A DNA stretch of 64,000 nucleotides from CANHEE01 sp049316985 (GTDB lineage Bacteria; Bacteroidota; Bacteroidia; Chitinophagales; Saprospiraceae). Within the stretch, counting starts at the first letter, position 1, and each line of letters opens with the position of its first letter. Shown piece by piece: positions 54,392-63,050 of this stretch. The position numbers and the translations under genes are program-made. The notes beneath the pieces are model-generated. The model was not told where the DNA came from and made no database searches. It saw only the letters and a program-made list of their open reading frames with translations. The stretch is from contig JBMOJB010000002.1 in assembly GCA_049316985.1 (NCBI GenBank), forward strand, positions 1-64,000. The letters are read 5' to 3'.

Positions 54392-55849
54392 ATGAAAAAT
54401 TACAATGCGCAATTGGTTCGTACTGTTACCTTAGGCTCCGCAATTATACTTGTCGTAAGTTCAGTTATTGGGTCCGGAGTATATAAGAAAGCTGCAAAAA
54501 TGAGCGATTTGCTTGGTTCTCCGAAATTGGTTTTGCTTGCCTGGTTATTTGCCGGCATAATCAGCCTATTTGGAGCGTTGAGTAATGCTGAAATTGCAGG
54601 CATGATGGCTGATTCTGGAGGTGAATATGTTTACTTCAAGCGAATTTATGGTAGATTCATGTCTTTCATATTTGGATGGAGTATATTTTCCATTATTAAA
54701 ACTGCATCTGTTTCAAGTATTGCCTATGTATTCACGCAATCACTCAATAATATCTTACCGCTAAAAGGAATCTTTGGCGACGTTTCGCAGCTTGAAACCA
54801 TGCAAATTTGGATTTTCCAGCCATTTGAAAACTTTGAAATCAAGTTAGTAACTATTTTGCTGATCATTGGACTGACATTTCTTAATACACGCGGTTTAAA
54901 AGGAGGCGAAATGTTTAGCAACTGGATAACCAGGCTTGTCATAGTAGCTTTGGTAATGATTGCAATATCGGGTTTGTTTTTCAGTCAAGGGACTTTGGCA
55001 AATATCAGTACTACAGCATCAAATTTTGTAGATCGACCAATAACGGATATCAGTTTTCTAAATGCTTTTTTGGCAGCCATGCTTGCTGCTTTTTGGGCTT
55101 ATGAAGGTTGGAATACGGTAGGTTTTTTAGGAGGTGAAATTCAGAATCCTAATAAAAATTTGCCAATAGCATTGTTTTCAGGTTTAATGATCATTATTTC
55201 CGCTTATTTGCTGGTGAATTTCACCTATTTTTATGTGTATCCGGTTGATAAATTGCAGGAAGTATTTCATGGGCAAAATCAAATTGCAGCGGTTGAAGTA
55301 GTGAGGAGTTATGCAGGTAGTTTTGGGACTGTAGTGCTTTCAGTGATCATTTTAATTACTACGCTGGGTTGTACAAACAGTACCATTATCATGCCGCCAC
55401 GCTTGTATTATGCAATGGCTAAAGATGGCGTTTTCTTCAAGAGCGCTGCTGTCATTCACCCAAAATACCATACACCTAATAATGCCTTGTGGATGCAATG
55501 TACCTGGGCTGCAGTATTGGTACTTTCCGGAAATTTTGATCAGTTGACTGATATGTTGATTTTTGCGGCATTTTTCTTTTATGGAGCAACTGCTCTTGGG
55601 GTATTTATACTGCGCAAAAGAGAGCCAGATGCGGAGAGACCCTATAGAGTGTGGGGGTATCCTATTGTACCGGCGATTTTCATAATTTTTTGTGTAGCAC
55701 TGATTGTAAATACCTTTTATACAAGTCCGGTTGAAGCATTGAAAGGCATGGCCCTGATGTTGACGGGTATTCCTTTTTATATTTACTGGAACTGGAAGTT
55801 AGACAAAGCAGATAAAAATGAAAATCTAAATAAAGAAATAATAAAATAG
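54392..55849 (+). CDS. APC family amino acid permease
   Basis: A 485-residue transporter with about twelve hydrophobic segments. The first helix carries the family motif VVSSVIGSGVYKKAAKM, followed by LLAWLFAGIISLFGALSNAE and MADSGGEYVYFKRIYG, the pattern of the amino-acid/polyamine/organocation family close to serine/threonine exchangers. Helix 6 contains FWAYEGWNTVGFLGGEI. Amino-acid uptake or exchange through the inner membrane is inferred; the substrate is not determinable. TACCTTGC near 54293, one base short of a promoter box, lies in the upstream gap. Confidence 0.92.
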   Translation: MKNYNAQLVRTVTLGSAIILVVSSVIGSGVYKKAAKMSDLLGSPKLVLLAWLFAGIISLFGALSNAEIAGMMADSGGEYVYFKRIYGRFMSFIFGWSIFSIIKTASVSSIAYVFTQSLNNILPLKGIFGDVSQLETMQIWIFQPFENFEIKLVTILLIIGLTFLNTRGLKGGEMFSNWITRLVIVALVMIAISGLFFSQGTLANISTTASNFVDRPITDISFLNAFLAAMLAAFWAYEGWNTVGFLGGEIQNPNKNLPIALFSGLMIIISAYLLVNFTYFYVYPVDKLQEVFHGQNQIAAVEVVRSYAGSFGTVVLSVIILITTLGCTNSTIIMPPRLYYAMAKDGVFFKSAAVIHPKYHTPNNALWMQCTWAAVLVLSGNFDQLTDMLIFAAFFFYGATALGVFILRKREPDAERPYRVWGYPIVPAIFIIFCVALIVNTFYTSPVEALKGMALMLTGIPFYIYWNWKLDKADKNENLNKEIIK

Positions 55850-55854
55850 ACTTG

Positions 55855-55862
55855 TACCTTTG
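55855..55862 (+). promoter_or_regulatory. Bacteroidota -7 promoter box for the Gfo/Idh/MocA gene
   Basis: TACCTTTG, followed by a small inverted repeat CAGCTG/CAGCTG (55864-55880). It allows either start codon of the downstream gene. Confidence 0.55.
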
Positions 55863-55886
55863 CCAGCTGAAAATCAGCTGCATTAA

Positions 55887-57308
55887 ATGCAAAATTTCAT
55901 CAAACAAACAGTGTCGCATATGAAAAACTGGACACGCCGTAGTTGGCTAAAATTATTGGGTTTTGTATCACTTGGCTCGGCAATCGAAGACGTTGAAGCT
56001 AATGATAGGTTTACCTTTGATATTTCCCCAAAAACTAAAGATGCTGGAGAAAAAACAAAACCTTCGAAGCCAGTAACATGCATTATATTGGGTGCCGGTG
56101 CTCGTGGCAACACTTATGCAGCTTATTCAGAGAATTATCTGGGAGAAATGCAAGTCGTTGGAGTAGCTGAGCCAATACCGCTGCGAAGAAATCGTTTTTC
56201 TAAGCGATATCAAGTTCCTGATGAGCAACAGTTTATTACTTGGGAAGATGTTTTTAAAGTACCTAAGTTTGCTGATGCTGTGTTGATCTGTACGCCTGAT
56301 CATCTTCATTATGGCCCTGCCATGGAGGCATTGCAGATGGGGTATGATCTATTGTTGGAAAAACCAATAGCTCAAAGTTGGGAGGAATGTAAAAATATTT
56401 TAGATCAGTCCAAAAAATATAAGCGCATCGTCGCAGTTTGTCATGTGTTGCGCTATTCTCCTTATTTCAGAAAGATGAAATCTGTTGTGGATAGTAAATT
56501 ACTCGGCAAAATAATCAGTATACAACATATGGAGCCTATTGAACATATTCATATGTCGCATTCGTATGTTCGCGGTATCTGGCGAAAGAAAGCAGAAACT
56601 AATCCTATTATTATGGCAAAATCATGCCATGATATGGACATATTGCGTTGGATGACAGGTCGAAGTTGCAAGGATATGGTATCTTTTGGTTCTTTGGATT
56701 GGTTCAGAGCAAAGAATGCACCAGCGGGGAGCACCTTGAGGTGCACAGACGGTTGTACAGTCGAGGCTACTTGTCCCTATTCTGCGCTTAAAATCTATTA
56801 TCGCGATAGAACCTGGTTGTATCATTTTGATCTGCCGGAGACTGCTGATCAGGGGCCGGCTATTTTGGAAGAACTGAAAGAAAGGAATTATGGTCGATGC
56901 GTGTATCATTGTGACAATGATGTGGTCGATCATCAGGTTTGTGCGATGACCTTTGAAGATAATATTACTGCGACCTTTAGTATGGAAGCACATACCAGCT
57001 ATCAAGGAAGGCGGACCAGGATTATGGGAAGTGAAGGTGATCTGGTTGGGAATGAAGATGAAATGACTATTACTCGATTTGCTGATATGAAATCAGAAAT
57101 TTGGAAGACCAGTGATCACTCTGCCATTAATTCAGGACATGGTGGCGGTGATTTTGGGTTAGTCCGTGATTTTTTACTGGCTGTTTCTCGACAAGATGCT
57201 TCTATATTGACATCCACATTGGAGTTGTCAATGGAAAGTCATTTAATGGCATTTAAGGCCGAACAAAGCAGAGAGGACGGTCGTATAGTGACTGTTAACT
57301 TTGAATAA
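55887..57308 (+). CDS. Gfo/Idh/MocA family oxidoreductase, probably Tat-exported
   Basis: Up to 473 residues. The Rossmann domain has ILGAGARGNTYAAYSENY, VVGVAEPIP, DAVLICTPDHLHY and the LLEKPIAQSWEE motif with the catalytic-site Lys-Pro. KSCHDMDILRWM supplies the conserved Asp-His region, and RCTDGCTVEATCPYSA is the cysteine-rich insertion found in one branch of the family. An in-frame ATG at 55920 starts MKNWTRRSWLKLLGFVSLGS, a twin-arginine signal (RRSWLK), so the mature enzyme may act in the periplasm and 55920 may be the true start. It would oxidise or reduce a sugar or cyclitol with NAD(P); the substrate is unknown. Confidence 0.9.
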   Translation: MQNFIKQTVSHMKNWTRRSWLKLLGFVSLGSAIEDVEANDRFTFDISPKTKDAGEKTKPSKPVTCIILGAGARGNTYAAYSENYLGEMQVVGVAEPIPLRRNRFSKRYQVPDEQQFITWEDVFKVPKFADAVLICTPDHLHYGPAMEALQMGYDLLLEKPIAQSWEECKNILDQSKKYKRIVAVCHVLRYSPYFRKMKSVVDSKLLGKIISIQHMEPIEHIHMSHSYVRGIWRKKAETNPIIMAKSCHDMDILRWMTGRSCKDMVSFGSLDWFRAKNAPAGSTLRCTDGCTVEATCPYSALKIYYRDRTWLYHFDLPETADQGPAILEELKERNYGRCVYHCDNDVVDHQVCAMTFEDNITATFSMEAHTSYQGRRTRIMGSEGDLVGNEDEMTITRFADMKSEIWKTSDHSAINSGHGGGDFGLVRDFLLAVSRQDASILTSTLELSMESHLMAFKAEQSREDGRIVTVNFE

Positions 57309-57367
57309 TAAGTTGCATTTATCAAAGAATTAGATTTTACAAACATTCAAATTAAATATTACAAACG

Positions 57368-57964
57368 ATGTTTACAATTAATATTTATCTGCGTTTTGCT
57401 TTAATTGCGTTCGGTATTATAGGCGGATTGATTATGAGTGCCACACTAGGTTTCTGGTATGGCTTTTTGTTTATTTTTATGGGTATTATTTTATTGGTGG
57501 GCTATTTCTTGTTAGGAACTGTACAATCAGCTGCAACAATGGTGCAAATGCAAGACCTCAGTGGTGCCGAACAAAGGCTTGGTTTGATTGTGAAGCCCGG
57601 TTGGTTGTATGAACCCAATCAAGCAATCTATTTTATGCTGAAAGGCATGATCAAAATGCAGGGACAAAATTTTGAAGAAGGCGAGAAGTTGCTTTTGAAA
57701 GCGGCTTCATTTAAAGCACTGGGGGACAATGAGCTAGCCGGCATTTATATGCAGCTTTCAAGTATTCATGCGAATAAAATGCGCTGGAATCAGGCTCAGG
57801 CGTACTACAATAAAGCAAAAAGTTATAAGGTGACAGAGCCGATGATTAAAGAACAGTTACAGATGATAGAAAAAGCGCTGAATCAAAAAGGGCAGATCAA
57901 AGCTTCGATGGGCGCTGGTTTCAGGCAATTTGGTGGAAAACGAAGAATGCCAAAATCTAGATAA
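57368..57964 (+). CDS. Membrane protein with TPR-like helices
   Basis: A 198-residue protein with two membrane helices at the N-terminus (IYLRFALIAFGIIGGLIMSA and FLFIFMGIILLVGYFLLGTV), then helical repeats of TPR type (YFMLKGMIKMQGQNFEEGEK, IYMQLSSIHANKMRWNQAQA, YYNKAKSYKV). The C-terminus is very basic (FGGKRRMPKSR). It may anchor a protein complex at the inner membrane. The family is not recognised with certainty. It lies 59 bases after the oxidoreductase gene and 69 before the glycosyltransferase gene. Confidence 0.8.
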   Translation: MFTINIYLRFALIAFGIIGGLIMSATLGFWYGFLFIFMGIILLVGYFLLGTVQSAATMVQMQDLSGAEQRLGLIVKPGWLYEPNQAIYFMLKGMIKMQGQNFEEGEKLLLKAASFKALGDNELAGIYMQLSSIHANKMRWNQAQAYYNKAKSYKVTEPMIKEQLQMIEKALNQKGQIKASMGAGFRQFGGKRRMPKSR

Positions 57965-57991
57965 TTTATTTAATGTGTGATGTAATATCAT

Positions 57992-57999
57992 TATATTTG
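57992..57999 (+). promoter_or_regulatory. Bacteroidota -7 promoter box for the glycosyltransferase gene
   Basis: TATATTTG; a start near 58006 leaves a leader of about 28 bases before the ATG at 58034. Confidence 0.5.
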
Positions 58000-58033
58000 T
58001 GAGAATTATTGTAGGGTAATAACAAAGCATACT

Positions 58034-59635
58034 ATGGTTTTATTGGAAGATTTCCAGAATTGGGTAATTAAACTGCTACATCTTGATCCGGTAGCGGCTA
58101 GTGGTCAGGATTTTGTAGCTAGTGCCGCCTTGATTTTATTTGCGAAAATTGTCTTCGTAATATATATCCTGTCATTGTTGTTTACTACCTTCTACTGTCT
58201 GATGCAATTTCAATTGTATTACAACTATATTAAGTACAGGAGAAAGTATCCTAAAGATCCTCCGCCTCCTTCAGCAATTTCTGATGACAAATTGCCTATG
58301 GTGACCATACAGTTGCCTATGTTCAATGAAAAATATGTAGTCGAAAAACTTGTGGATATCATGATGAAATTTGATTATCCAAAGGATAAATTTGAAGTAC
58401 ATGTTATAGATGACTCGAACGATGAAACGGTTGAGATTGCGCAGGCAAAAGTCAAGGAATGGAAAGAGAAAGGTTTCAATATTGAGTATATCCGCCGTCC
58501 GCATAGACAAGGGTTTAAGGCCGGAGCACTAAAAGATGCAATGCCACTTGCGAAAGGGGAGTTTCTGGCAATTTTTGATGCTGACTTTGAGCCTTATCCG
58601 AGTTTCTTGCGAAAAACTATTCCTTATTTTCAAGATCCTTCGATAGGAGTGGTACAGACGCGTTGGGAGCATATTAACCAAGAGCAATCACTTTTAACTA
58701 AACTTCAGGTCCTTCCCTTAAATGTGCATTTTACAATCGAGCAATTAGGAAGAATGTCCGGTGGTTACTTGCTGCAGTTTAATGGAACGGCTGGCGTGTG
58801 GCGAAAACAAACCATTGAAGATGCAGGGGGCTGGGAATCAGATACACTTACTGAAGATCTGGACCTTAGTATACGAGCACAATTGAAGGGGTATCAAATT
58901 TTGTTTCTGGAACAACTGGGTTCTCCTGCAGAATTGCCCGCCGAAATGAATGCTTTTAAAGCGCAGCAGCATCGCTGGATGAAGGGTGGAGCAGAGACGG
59001 CAAGAAAAATGCTGCCAACAATATGGCGTTCAGCCAGGCTTTCATTATGGAAAAAAATACAGGCGACTTCACATCTTTTTGGTAGCTCTTTGTTTTTAAT
59101 GGTGTTTGTTATGAGCATTACCAGTGTTCCGGTAATGCATACATTTCATCTGGTCAAACTTAGTTGGACTTGGGTGCCGTCAAAGATCTTTACCTATTTT
59201 ATGGTCGGGTTCTTATCAATGGTAACTATTTACTTTACTGGAAATGTTACTGCTGATATCAGCGGGAAGTCGAAATGGGAATTATTCAAAGGTTTTATTT
59301 GGCGCTTCCCACTGTGCTTATCTTTATCTCTTGGTCTGGCTTTACACAATGCCAAGGCTGTATTAGAGGGATGGATGGGGAAAAAATCAGAATTTGTAAG
59401 GACACCTAAATTTAACATTACTAAGAAAGGAGATGTAATCAAAAAGGGGAATTACATAAAAGCCAAGTTGAAACCTCAGACAATTTGGGAAGGTTTGCTG
59501 ATGGTGTACTTCGTATTGGCAATTCTTGATGGTTTGTTTTTTGGAATCACTGAATTTCTCACCTTTCACTTAATGCTTGTGATTGGTTACGGTTCAATTT
59601 TTATCTTTACTTTACGCCATCTGTATTCCAAATAG
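58034..59635 (+). CDS. Membrane glycosyltransferase, GT2 family (cellulose-synthase-like)
   Basis: A 533-residue enzyme with one or two N-terminal membrane helices, a cytoplasmic GT-A domain and four or five C-terminal helices. The processive GT2 residues are in order: VIDDSNDET, FDADFEP (DxD), DTLTEDLDLS (TED, catalytic base region) and QQHRWMKG (QxxRW). This arrangement matches the BcsA/CslA type of processive polysaccharide or glucomannan-like synthases, or non-processive ceramide glucosyltransferase relatives. No PilZ domain or partner such as BcsB is present, so cellulose is not claimed. It ends at a strong bidirectional terminator. Confidence 0.9.
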   Translation: MVLLEDFQNWVIKLLHLDPVAASGQDFVASAALILFAKIVFVIYILSLLFTTFYCLMQFQLYYNYIKYRRKYPKDPPPPSAISDDKLPMVTIQLPMFNEKYVVEKLVDIMMKFDYPKDKFEVHVIDDSNDETVEIAQAKVKEWKEKGFNIEYIRRPHRQGFKAGALKDAMPLAKGEFLAIFDADFEPYPSFLRKTIPYFQDPSIGVVQTRWEHINQEQSLLTKLQVLPLNVHFTIEQLGRMSGGYLLQFNGTAGVWRKQTIEDAGGWESDTLTEDLDLSIRAQLKGYQILFLEQLGSPAELPAEMNAFKAQQHRWMKGGAETARKMLPTIWRSARLSLWKKIQATSHLFGSSLFLMVFVMSITSVPVMHTFHLVKLSWTWVPSKIFTYFMVGFLSMVTIYFTGNVTADISGKSKWELFKGFIWRFPLCLSLSLGLALHNAKAVLEGWMGKKSEFVRTPKFNITKKGDVIKKGNYIKAKLKPQTIWEGLLMVYFVLAILDGLFFGITEFLTFHLMLVIGYGSIFIFTLRHLYSK

Positions 59636-59652
59636 TTTACATTTAATAAGAG

Positions 59653-59700
59653 AAAAGTGCCTTTTGCAGTAAAGTTATGCAAAAGGCACTTTTTTATTTT
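59653..59700. terminator. Bidirectional terminator between the GT2 and RluA-like genes
   Basis: The 16-base arms 59653-59668 and 59678-59693 pair perfectly around a nine-base loop, with A residues on the left and a TTTTTTATTTT-type tract on the right. The 3' tail overlaps the stop of the RluA-like gene. Confidence 0.92.
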
Positions 59701-60356
59701 TCTGCTGTGGGCATCAAAGCTTTCCAAAGTATATCGTCAGGAATTGGGGCTTCAAACTCTAGCTTATGGTTAGTTACAGGGTGGTAGAAACTCAATTTCC
59801 AGGCGTGAAGATGTATAGAACGATCGGGGTTACTTCGTTTGGACCCATATTTAACATCGCCTTTTATCGGACTTCCGATGGCTGACAACTGTGCTCTTAT
59901 TTGGTGAAACCTGCCAGTAGTTGGTACAACTTTCAACAAAGTATAATTATCAGAGCTGCTGATCGTTTCGTATGTCAGACTAGCTTCAAGTGCACCTTGA
60001 CCAGGTTCCTTAAATACTTTTTCCTGCTTACCTTGTTTTCGTAAATAGTGGGAAAGTACGCCGTCTTTTTGCTCCGGAGCCTCTTTGACTACTGCCAGAT
60101 AAGTTTTTTCGACTTTTTTATCTTGAAATTGCTTGTTCAAAGTCGCAGCGGCTTTTTTTGTTTTTGCCATCAATACAACACCACTAACAGGTCGATCGAG
60201 TCGGTGAATAACGTATAAATCAGATTTACAATATATGGACAAAAGATCTACCAAAGACTTGTCACCGGTCATATCCGGTTGTGTGGGAACCCCTGCAGGT
60301 TTGTTGGCGACGACAAACTGGTGTGACTGAAAAATAATAAGTTCGCTAAGTTGCAT
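59694..60356 (-). CDS. RluA family pseudouridine synthase
   Basis: A 220-residue enzyme with VVANKPAGVPTQPDMTGDKS near the start and the catalytic motif VIHRLDRPVSGVVLMAKTKK, where Asp of HRLDRP is the catalytic residue. KTYLAVV, TGRFHQIRAQL and HAWKLSF complete the fold. There is no S4 domain, so it resembles the short RluA/RluC-like members; the target (rRNA or tRNA position) is unknown. The promoter box at 60362-60369 would place the transcript start on or next to the AUG. Confidence 0.92.
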   Translation of the reverse strand: MQLSELIIFQSHQFVVANKPAGVPTQPDMTGDKSLVDLLSIYCKSDLYVIHRLDRPVSGVVLMAKTKKAAATLNKQFQDKKVEKTYLAVVKEAPEQKDGVLSHYLRKQGKQEKVFKEPGQGALEASLTYETISSSDNYTLLKVVPTTGRFHQIRAQLSAIGSPIKGDVKYGSKRSNPDRSIHLHAWKLSFYHPVTNHKLEFEAPIPDDILWKALMPTAEK

Positions 60357-60361
60357 AGGTC

Positions 60362-60369
60362 AAAGGTAG
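60362..60369 (-). promoter_or_regulatory. Bacteroidota -7 box almost touching the RluA-like start codon
   Basis: The minus strand reads TACCTTTG, five bases before the ATG at 60356, which predicts a leaderless mRNA. Confidence 0.45.
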
Positions 60370-60462
60370 CACATTTATCGAAAATTAGATGCATTGGTTG
60401 GTCTTCAAGCTGAAAGAGATTTTATTACTTATGTTTTTTATCTTGTTGATTGCACCTGGTTT

Positions 60463-61503
60463 TTATTCTTTATCATTTTCGACTGCTCGATTATCAATCG
60501 CTTGTGCCGCTTCTTCTTTTGCTTTTCTATAAGCATCTCTTCGCTGTTGTTCCGCAAGATCATATTTTTCATAAGCTCGGAGGATGTCTTTAACCAATCG
60601 GTGACGAACTACATCTTCGGTTGTAAGGTAGGTAATTGCGATACCATCAATATTGCCAAATAGATCTATAGCTTGCCTGAGACCTGATTTTTGGTTGTGG
60701 GGTAAATCGATTTGTGTCAGATCCCCTGTGATAATTGCCTGAGCAGAGGGCCCAAGTCTGGTCAGAAACATTTTAAGTTGTAAAGTAGTCGCATTTTGTG
60801 CTTCGTCCAGAATAATAAAAGCATTATCTAGTGTTCGGCCTCTCATATATGCCAAGGGAGCTACTTCTATTGTTCTGCTCTCCATAAAATAGGCTAATTT
60901 TTCAGAGGTAAACATGTCTTCCAGGGCATCATAGAGTGGTCTAAGGTATGGATCTACCTTTTCTTTCAAATCGCCGGGTAGAAAACCAAGATTTTCGCCT
61001 GCTTCTACGGCGGGTCTAGTCAGAATAATTTTTTTAACGGTTCTGTTTTTCAAAGCACGTACTGCCAATGCCACGGCGGTGTACGTTTTTCCGGTTCCTG
61101 CAGGACCTACCGCAAATACAACATCATTGTTTTCTACTGCTTCTACCAATTTTTTCTGGTTAAAAGTCTTTGCTTTGATGGGTTTGCCATCTCGGCCGAT
61201 TACAATAGTTGTATTAGAATTGTGATCGGGAAGGTGTACATCAAAAGGGTTTTCGCCTTTGATCATATCCTCAATCGTCTGCGTTTCGAGTTTTCCATGT
61301 TCTTTAAGCATTCTCATCATTTGTTCAAACTTCCCTTTGGCTTCTTGAGTTTTACTTTTGTCTCCTGCTAATTTTAGGATGTTGCCCCTGGCAGTAATAT
61401 TGACATCGGGAAATGCTTTTCTAAGCAAATTAAGTTTTACGTTATTCTCTCCAAAAAGGTCAAGAAGGTCGAGATCCTCTATTGTTAATGATATTTCACT
61501 CAA
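60463..61503 (-). CDS. PhoH family ATPase (PhoH-like)
   Basis: A 346-residue cytoplasmic NTPase. The N-terminal ~100 residues form a KH-like RNA-binding region (ARGNILKLAGDKSKTQEAK). The NTPase domain has Walker A FAVGPAGTGKTYTAV, then LTRPAVEAGENLGFLPGDL, Walker B FIILDEAQNATTLQLKMFLT and ITGDLTQIDLP. PhoH proteins of this kind are RNA-associated helicase-like ATPases, linked elsewhere to RNA processing with YbeY. Length is normal. The tail is Gln/Ala/Arg/Lys-rich. It lies about 105 bases upstream of the RluA-like gene on the same strand. Confidence 0.95.
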   Translation of the reverse strand: MSEISLTIEDLDLLDLFGENNVKLNLLRKAFPDVNITARGNILKLAGDKSKTQEAKGKFEQMMRMLKEHGKLETQTIEDMIKGENPFDVHLPDHNSNTTIVIGRDGKPIKAKTFNQKKLVEAVENNDVVFAVGPAGTGKTYTAVALAVRALKNRTVKKIILTRPAVEAGENLGFLPGDLKEKVDPYLRPLYDALEDMFTSEKLAYFMESRTIEVAPLAYMRGRTLDNAFIILDEAQNATTLQLKMFLTRLGPSAQAIITGDLTQIDLPHNQKSGLRQAIDLFGNIDGIAITYLTTEDVVRHRLVKDILRAYEKYDLAEQQRRDAYRKAKEEAAQAIDNRAVENDKE

Positions 61504-61571
61504 GTTTTTTATATTTATTTAGGATTATTTAAGTAGCATGCTGTTGAAATGCAAATAACAAATAAAACTTG

Positions 61572-61579
61572 TATTTTTG
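61572..61579 (+). promoter_or_regulatory. Bacteroidota -7 promoter box for the DUF62 protein
   Basis: TATTTTTG followed by C; a start near 61586 gives a leader of about 44 bases. Confidence 0.5.
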
Positions 61580-61629
61580 CTGTAAAATAAATGATTTATA
61601 GTTTAAAATTTGAATTCTCGAGGATATAA

Positions 61630-62397
61630 ATGCAAATAATAACGTTAACAACGGACTTTGGTTCACAAGATTTATATGTGGCAATGTTGAAAGGTTCTAT
61701 TATTTCAGCCCAGCCCCATGTAAACTTCATTGACTTAACACATAACATCAAGAATTTCAATATAGTTCAGGCTGCATACTCTGTAAAGTACACATATCGC
61801 GAGTTTCCTGCCGGGACAATTCATATTGTGAGTGTTCACAATTTTTATACTCCACATCCGAAATATCTGGTTATAAAGCATGAAGAGCATTATTTTATTG
61901 GACCTGATAACGGTGTTTTTTCTTTAGCTTTTGAACAGAAACCGCTTGAATGTTACGAAATTCCTTGCGAGTCCTATAGTATTTTGAGTTATAAAGATGC
62001 ATTTACCTATGCAGTTGATTACCTGATGAAAGGACTTTCTATTGATGGTCTAGGTAAAAATTGCAGCGAAATAATTGAACGCTTTAGTTTGCAAGCAATT
62101 ACGGGAGAGAGAATGATCAGGGGTACTGTAATTCACATCGACCACTATGAAAATGTGATTTTAAATATCACCAAAGATCTATGGGACAGATACTCCTATT
62201 ATCATCGATTTGCATTGTTTTTCAAAAGGCATGATGCAATTACGCAGCTTAGTACTTCGTATGCTGATGTAGCCATAGGGGAGAATCTTTGTCTTTTCAA
62301 CTCAGCGAATCACCTGGAAATTGCAATAAATATGGGAACAGCCTCTAGTATGTTGAGCTTGGAACTTGAAGATGCCATTCAAATTGAATTTTATTAG
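61630..62397 (+). CDS. SAM hydrolase/halogenase-superfamily protein (DUF62)
   Basis: A 255-residue protein of the DUF62/fluorinase-chlorinase superfamily. The N-terminal LTTDFGSQDLYVAMLKGSI contains the Asp that binds the SAM ribose; NFIDLTHNIKNFNIVQAAYS, GTIHIVSVH and IGPDNGVFSLAF follow in the expected order. The C-terminal domain has GTVIHIDHYENVILNI. Most bacterial members hydrolyse S-adenosylmethionine to adenosine and methionine with hydroxide instead of halogenating; I assign that role by family. The physiological purpose is not established. It is convergent with the Skp-like gene. Confidence 0.88.
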   Translation: MQIITLTTDFGSQDLYVAMLKGSIISAQPHVNFIDLTHNIKNFNIVQAAYSVKYTYREFPAGTIHIVSVHNFYTPHPKYLVIKHEEHYFIGPDNGVFSLAFEQKPLECYEIPCESYSILSYKDAFTYAVDYLMKGLSIDGLGKNCSEIIERFSLQAITGERMIRGTVIHIDHYENVILNITKDLWDRYSYYHRFALFFKRHDAITQLSTSYADVAIGENLCLFNSANHLEIAINMGTASSMLSLELEDAIQIEFY

Positions 62398-62435
62398 CAA
62401 CCCTTCAATTCATTCATTATCAATTGAGGGGTTGC
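62397..62435. terminator. Bidirectional stem-loop between the DUF62 and Skp-like genes
   Basis: GCAACCCTTCAATT (62397-62410) pairs with AATTGAGGGGTTGC (62422-62435) over 14 bases with one G-U pair. The stem begins on the last base of the DUF62 stop codon. Confidence 0.8.
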
Positions 62436-62444
62436 TTAAAATAT

Positions 62445-62951
62445 TTATTTTTTACCTAGTCTTTTCAGGACCAGTTGAGTAAGGTCTTCCGATTCTAAAG
62501 CAAAAAGCGTTGTCCCTGTACTGGTATCAAAAATAAATGCATAATTATTTTCTTTACCAATTTTGCGGATTTCCTCGTCTACTTTGCTAAGTATTGGCTT
62601 TAAATAAGCTTGACGTCTTAAGCCAATTTTAGTTTCCATTTCGTTTTTATAAGCTTCAATTGTCTCCTGTTGTTTTTGAAGCGCAGCTTCCTTCTGTTGT
62701 TGTTGAACAGGAGGAAGTAAGCCCTTATTTACTTCGTCAATGTACGCGGTATAGTCTTTTTCAAAAGTTTTGACAAGTTCTTGTCCTTTGACAGCAAGCG
62801 AGTCTTGATATTTCATCAGCAGACTATCTGCTAGAGCGACTTCCGGTAAACTTTCAAGGAGATTACCAGTATTTAGGTGGCCAAATTTCTGTTGGGCATA
62901 AGCACCAATTGAGATGCAAAGTGCTAATGTTAAGATAACTAATTTTTTCAT
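62445..62951 (-). CDS. OmpH/Skp-like periplasmic chaperone
   Basis: A 168-residue secreted protein: signal peptide LVILTLALCISIGAYAQ, then a short beta part (KFGHLNTGNLLESLPEV), a long alpha-helical pair rich in Gln, Lys and Glu (PPVQQQQKEAALQKQQETIE), and a closing strand region with YAFIFDTSTGTTLF. This is the jellyfish-like architecture of Skp, which holds unfolded outer-membrane proteins in the periplasm. Length is normal. BamA and other partners are not in the window. Confidence 0.93.
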   Translation of the reverse strand: MKKLVILTLALCISIGAYAQQKFGHLNTGNLLESLPEVALADSLLMKYQDSLAVKGQELVKTFEKDYTAYIDEVNKGLLPPVQQQQKEAALQKQQETIEAYKNEMETKIGLRRQAYLKPILSKVDEEIRKIGKENNYAFIFDTSTGTTLFALESEDLTQLVLKRLGKK

Positions 62952-63050
62952 TAAGTGTTTCTTGTGAAATAATACAACAAAGTGTTCAGCTAGTTTAATT
63001 TAGTTGTACAACTATTTTAAGCTAACAAAATTTTAACAATGATTTACTTA

